From NCBI GenBank assembly GCA_900769735.1, contig CAAGHY010000072.1:1-5579 (forward strand): DNA of 5,579 nt. Direction: 5' to 3'. Positions 4,233-5,579 of the stretch are shown piece after piece; within the stretch, counting starts at the first letter, position 1; the number at the start of each line of letters is the position of its first letter. The DNA comes from Rikenellaceae bacterium (GTDB lineage: Bacteria; Bacteroidota; Bacteroidia; Bacteroidales; UBA932). The position numbers and the translations under genes are program-made. Under the pieces are notes generated by a model, which worked only from the letters and a program-made list of their open reading frames with translations, had not been told where the DNA came from and did not search any database.

Positions 4233-5321
4233 CTATTCCATCTCGCTCTCTTTCAAACGCTCTGCGTTCTCGGCAATCTGAAGCTGGTCAATAACCTCTT
4301 GTATTGCACCGTCCATAAATACCGGCAAGTTGTACATTGTCCAGTTGATACGGTGATCGGTAACGCGGCTCTGAGGGTAGTTATAGGTACGGATCTTTGC
4401 AGAACGGTCTCCGGTAGAAACCATTGTCTTTCTCTTTGCAGAAATCTCGTTCAAGTATTTCTCGTACTCCAAGTTGTAAAGACGGGTCCTCAACTCTGCC
4501 AAAGCCTTGTCATAGTTTTTCAACTGGCTCTTCTCATCCTGGCACTGTACAACCAATCCTGAAGGGATATGGGTAAGACGGATAGCCGAGTAGGTTGTAT
4601 TTACGGACTGTCCGCCAGGACCTGAAGAACAGAATGTGTCTTTTCTGATATCTTTCTCGTTAAGCTCAATATCAAACTCATCAGCCTCCGGCAATACTGC
4701 CACTGAAGCAGCTGAAGTATGTACACGGCCCTGAGTCTCTGTCTGAGGAACACGCTGTACACGGTGTACACCAGACTCATATTTCAATACTCCGTAAACG
4801 CCCTCACCGGTAACTTTCATAATTACCTCCTTGAAACCGCCGCTTGTACCCTCACTCTGGCTGGTAACCTCCATTTTCCAACCTTTGCGCTCAATATATT
4901 TTGAGTACATTCTGAACAGGTCTCCGGCAAAAATTGAAGCCTCATCACCACCGGCACCGCCACGGATCTCAATGATTGCATTCTTGGCATCCTGTGGGTC
5001 TGCAGGGATAAGCAGCAACTTGATTTCCTCCTCCATCTGTGGAAGAACCTCCTCAAGCATTGCAGCCTCCTCTTTGGCCATCTCCCTCAACTCCTCATCC
5101 TTCTCATTCTGAAGAATATCTTTGGCAGCCCCATAATCCTCCACCATCTTTTTGAATTTTGCACCTGCCTTTACAATAGGGTCAAGCTCCTTATACTCCT
5201 TGTTAAGCTGTACGTATTTCTTCATATCGTTCATAAGTTCAGGATCTGAAATCTGCTCCTGAAGCTTGTTGAACTTGTCATACAAACCCTCAATTTTAGC
5301 CAATAAACTGTTTTCGCTCAT
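4233..5321 (-). CDS. prfA: Peptide chain release factor 1
   Basis: A protein of 362 aa, full length for RF1, which recognises UAA and UAG in the ribosomal A site and triggers release of the finished polypeptide. The N-terminal helical domain spans about 1-105. The conserved RGGAGGDEASIFAGDLFRMY stretch (120-139) and VHRVQRVP (185-192) identify the family. The codon-recognition tripeptide is Pro192-Gln193-Thr194, where many bacteria have PAT or PVT; from memory, PQT occurs in other Bacteroidota. The catalytic GGQ is at 236-238 in SSGPGGQSVNTTYSA, and its Gln is the site methylated by PrmC. RF1 rather than RF2 is indicated by the PxT motif in place of SPF and by the uninterrupted frame without an RF2-type frameshift. 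The ATG at 5319-5321 matches the family N-terminus. It has its own -7 box and ends at the terminator shared with the response regulator. Confidence 0.98.
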   Translation of the reverse strand: MSENSLLAKIEGLYDKFNKLQEQISDPELMNDMKKYVQLNKEYKELDPIVKAGAKFKKMVEDYGAAKDILQNEKDEELREMAKEEAAMLEEVLPQMEEEIKLLLIPADPQDAKNAIIEIRGGAGGDEASIFAGDLFRMYSKYIERKGWKMEVTSQSEGTSGGFKEVIMKVTGEGVYGVLKYESGVHRVQRVPQTETQGRVHTSAASVAVLPEADEFDIELNEKDIRKDTFCSSGPGGQSVNTTYSAIRLTHIPSGLVVQCQDEKSQLKNYDKALAELRTRLYNLEYEKYLNEISAKRKTMVSTGDRSAKIRTYNYPQSRVTDHRINWTMYNLPVFMDGAIQEVIDQLQIAENAERLKESEME

Positions 5322-5387
5322 ATGTTATAATATATTATTTTCCCGATAACTCCTGCCCGCAAAAAGCCATTGCAGACAAAGAGGTTG

Positions 5388-5395
5388 CAAAAATA
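5388..5395 (-). promoter_or_regulatory. -7 box of prfA
   Basis: On the minus strand this reads TATTTTTG, a perfect TAnnTTTG. It lies 66 bases before the prfA ATG and 31 bases past the stop codon of the upstream partial gene, so prfA is probably transcribed on its own with a leader of about 60 bases. No clear -33 element is seen. Confidence 0.5.
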
Positions 5396-5426
5396 CTCAA
5401 TTTATTTGAAAAACATTTAAATTACT

Positions 5427-5557
5427 CTACAATTCCTTAATCCAGCAACGTCTGCGCATAAACGGCTCGGAATCATAGCTCTCCCACACCTTTATTGCCC
5501 CTATATTTGTATCAATCTGAGGATTGGTAATGCAGTATTTCAGATTCCTTGCCTTGA
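5427..5557 (-). CDS. 3' end of an unrecognised minus-strand gene (partial)
   Basis: The last 42 codons and a TAG stop (5427-5429) of a gene that enters from the right. It reads KARNLKYCITNPQIDTNIGA, then IKVWESYDSE, then PFMRRRCWIKEL. The composition and the mix of aromatic, charged and hydrophobic residues look like a true protein end rather than a random frame, and nothing interrupts it up to the adapter. I do not recognise the family from so little; it does not look like the end of purM, a common prfA neighbour in Bacteroidales. The last genuine codon is at 5553-5555; anything beyond 5557 is adapter. It runs the same direction as prfA, 105 bases upstream of it, with a prfA promoter between. 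Confidence 0.6.
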
Positions 5558-5579
5558 AGATCGGAAGAGCACACGTCTG
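5558..5579. other. Illumina TruSeq adapter remnant (not genomic)
   Basis: The last 22 bases begin AGATCGGAAGAGC and continue ACACGTCTG, exactly the start of the Illumina TruSeq Read 1 adapter. The contig was assembled from incompletely trimmed reads, and this end must not be treated as genome or translated. Confidence 0.98.

Noticed and set aside
5327..5338. 12-base perfect palindrome ATAATATATTAT just before prfA
   Set aside because: Pure A/T sequence, expected to form palindromes by chance in an A/T-rich leader.

Overview
The window looks like a piece of a draft or metagenome-derived contig from the phylum Bacteroidota, probably order Bacteroidales. Three things point there: promoter -7 boxes of the form TAnnTTTG before most genes with A/T-rich leaders and little Shine-Dalgarno signal; a SIMPL-domain protein, a TonB-plug-like secreted protein and a HAMP-less histidine kinase of Bacteroidota type; and a release factor 1 whose sequence resembles Bacteroidota RF1. 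Genus cannot be read from the sequence. The last 22 bases are Illumina TruSeq adapter, not genome.

Layout from left to right. At 139-822 (+) is a membrane-anchored SIMPL/DUF541 protein. It converges on a small secreted protein with TonB-plug-like motifs at 896-1513 (-), and the two share a bidirectional hairpin terminator at 869-897. An A/T-rich intergenic region (1514-1893) follows; it carries a phased four-copy TGTTAA array, an inverted repeat and a consensus promoter. Next come a small DUF2442 protein (1894-2133, +) and a two-component pair: a sensor histidine kinase (2225-3463, +) and an OmpR/PhoB-type response regulator (3507-4199, +). These converge on prfA, peptide chain release factor 1 (4233-5321, -), across a second terminator with the same stem as the first (4200-4226). 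The 3' end of an unrecognised minus-strand gene (5427-5557) runs into the adapter.

The most interesting reading is a small regulatory circuit. A 21-bp sequence containing two TGTTAA boxes 10 bp apart is repeated exactly twice: once just upstream of the tandem -7 boxes of the kinase gene, and once within a four-box array (start-to-start spacing 11, 10, 10 bp) just upstream of the -7 box of the secreted plug-like protein. Helically phased direct repeats are typical binding sites of OmpR-family regulators. I infer that the encoded regulator controls its own operon and the divergently placed secreted protein. The sequence supports this but does not prove it. The SIMPL gene, the DUF2442 gene and prfA show no such boxes in their upstream regions.
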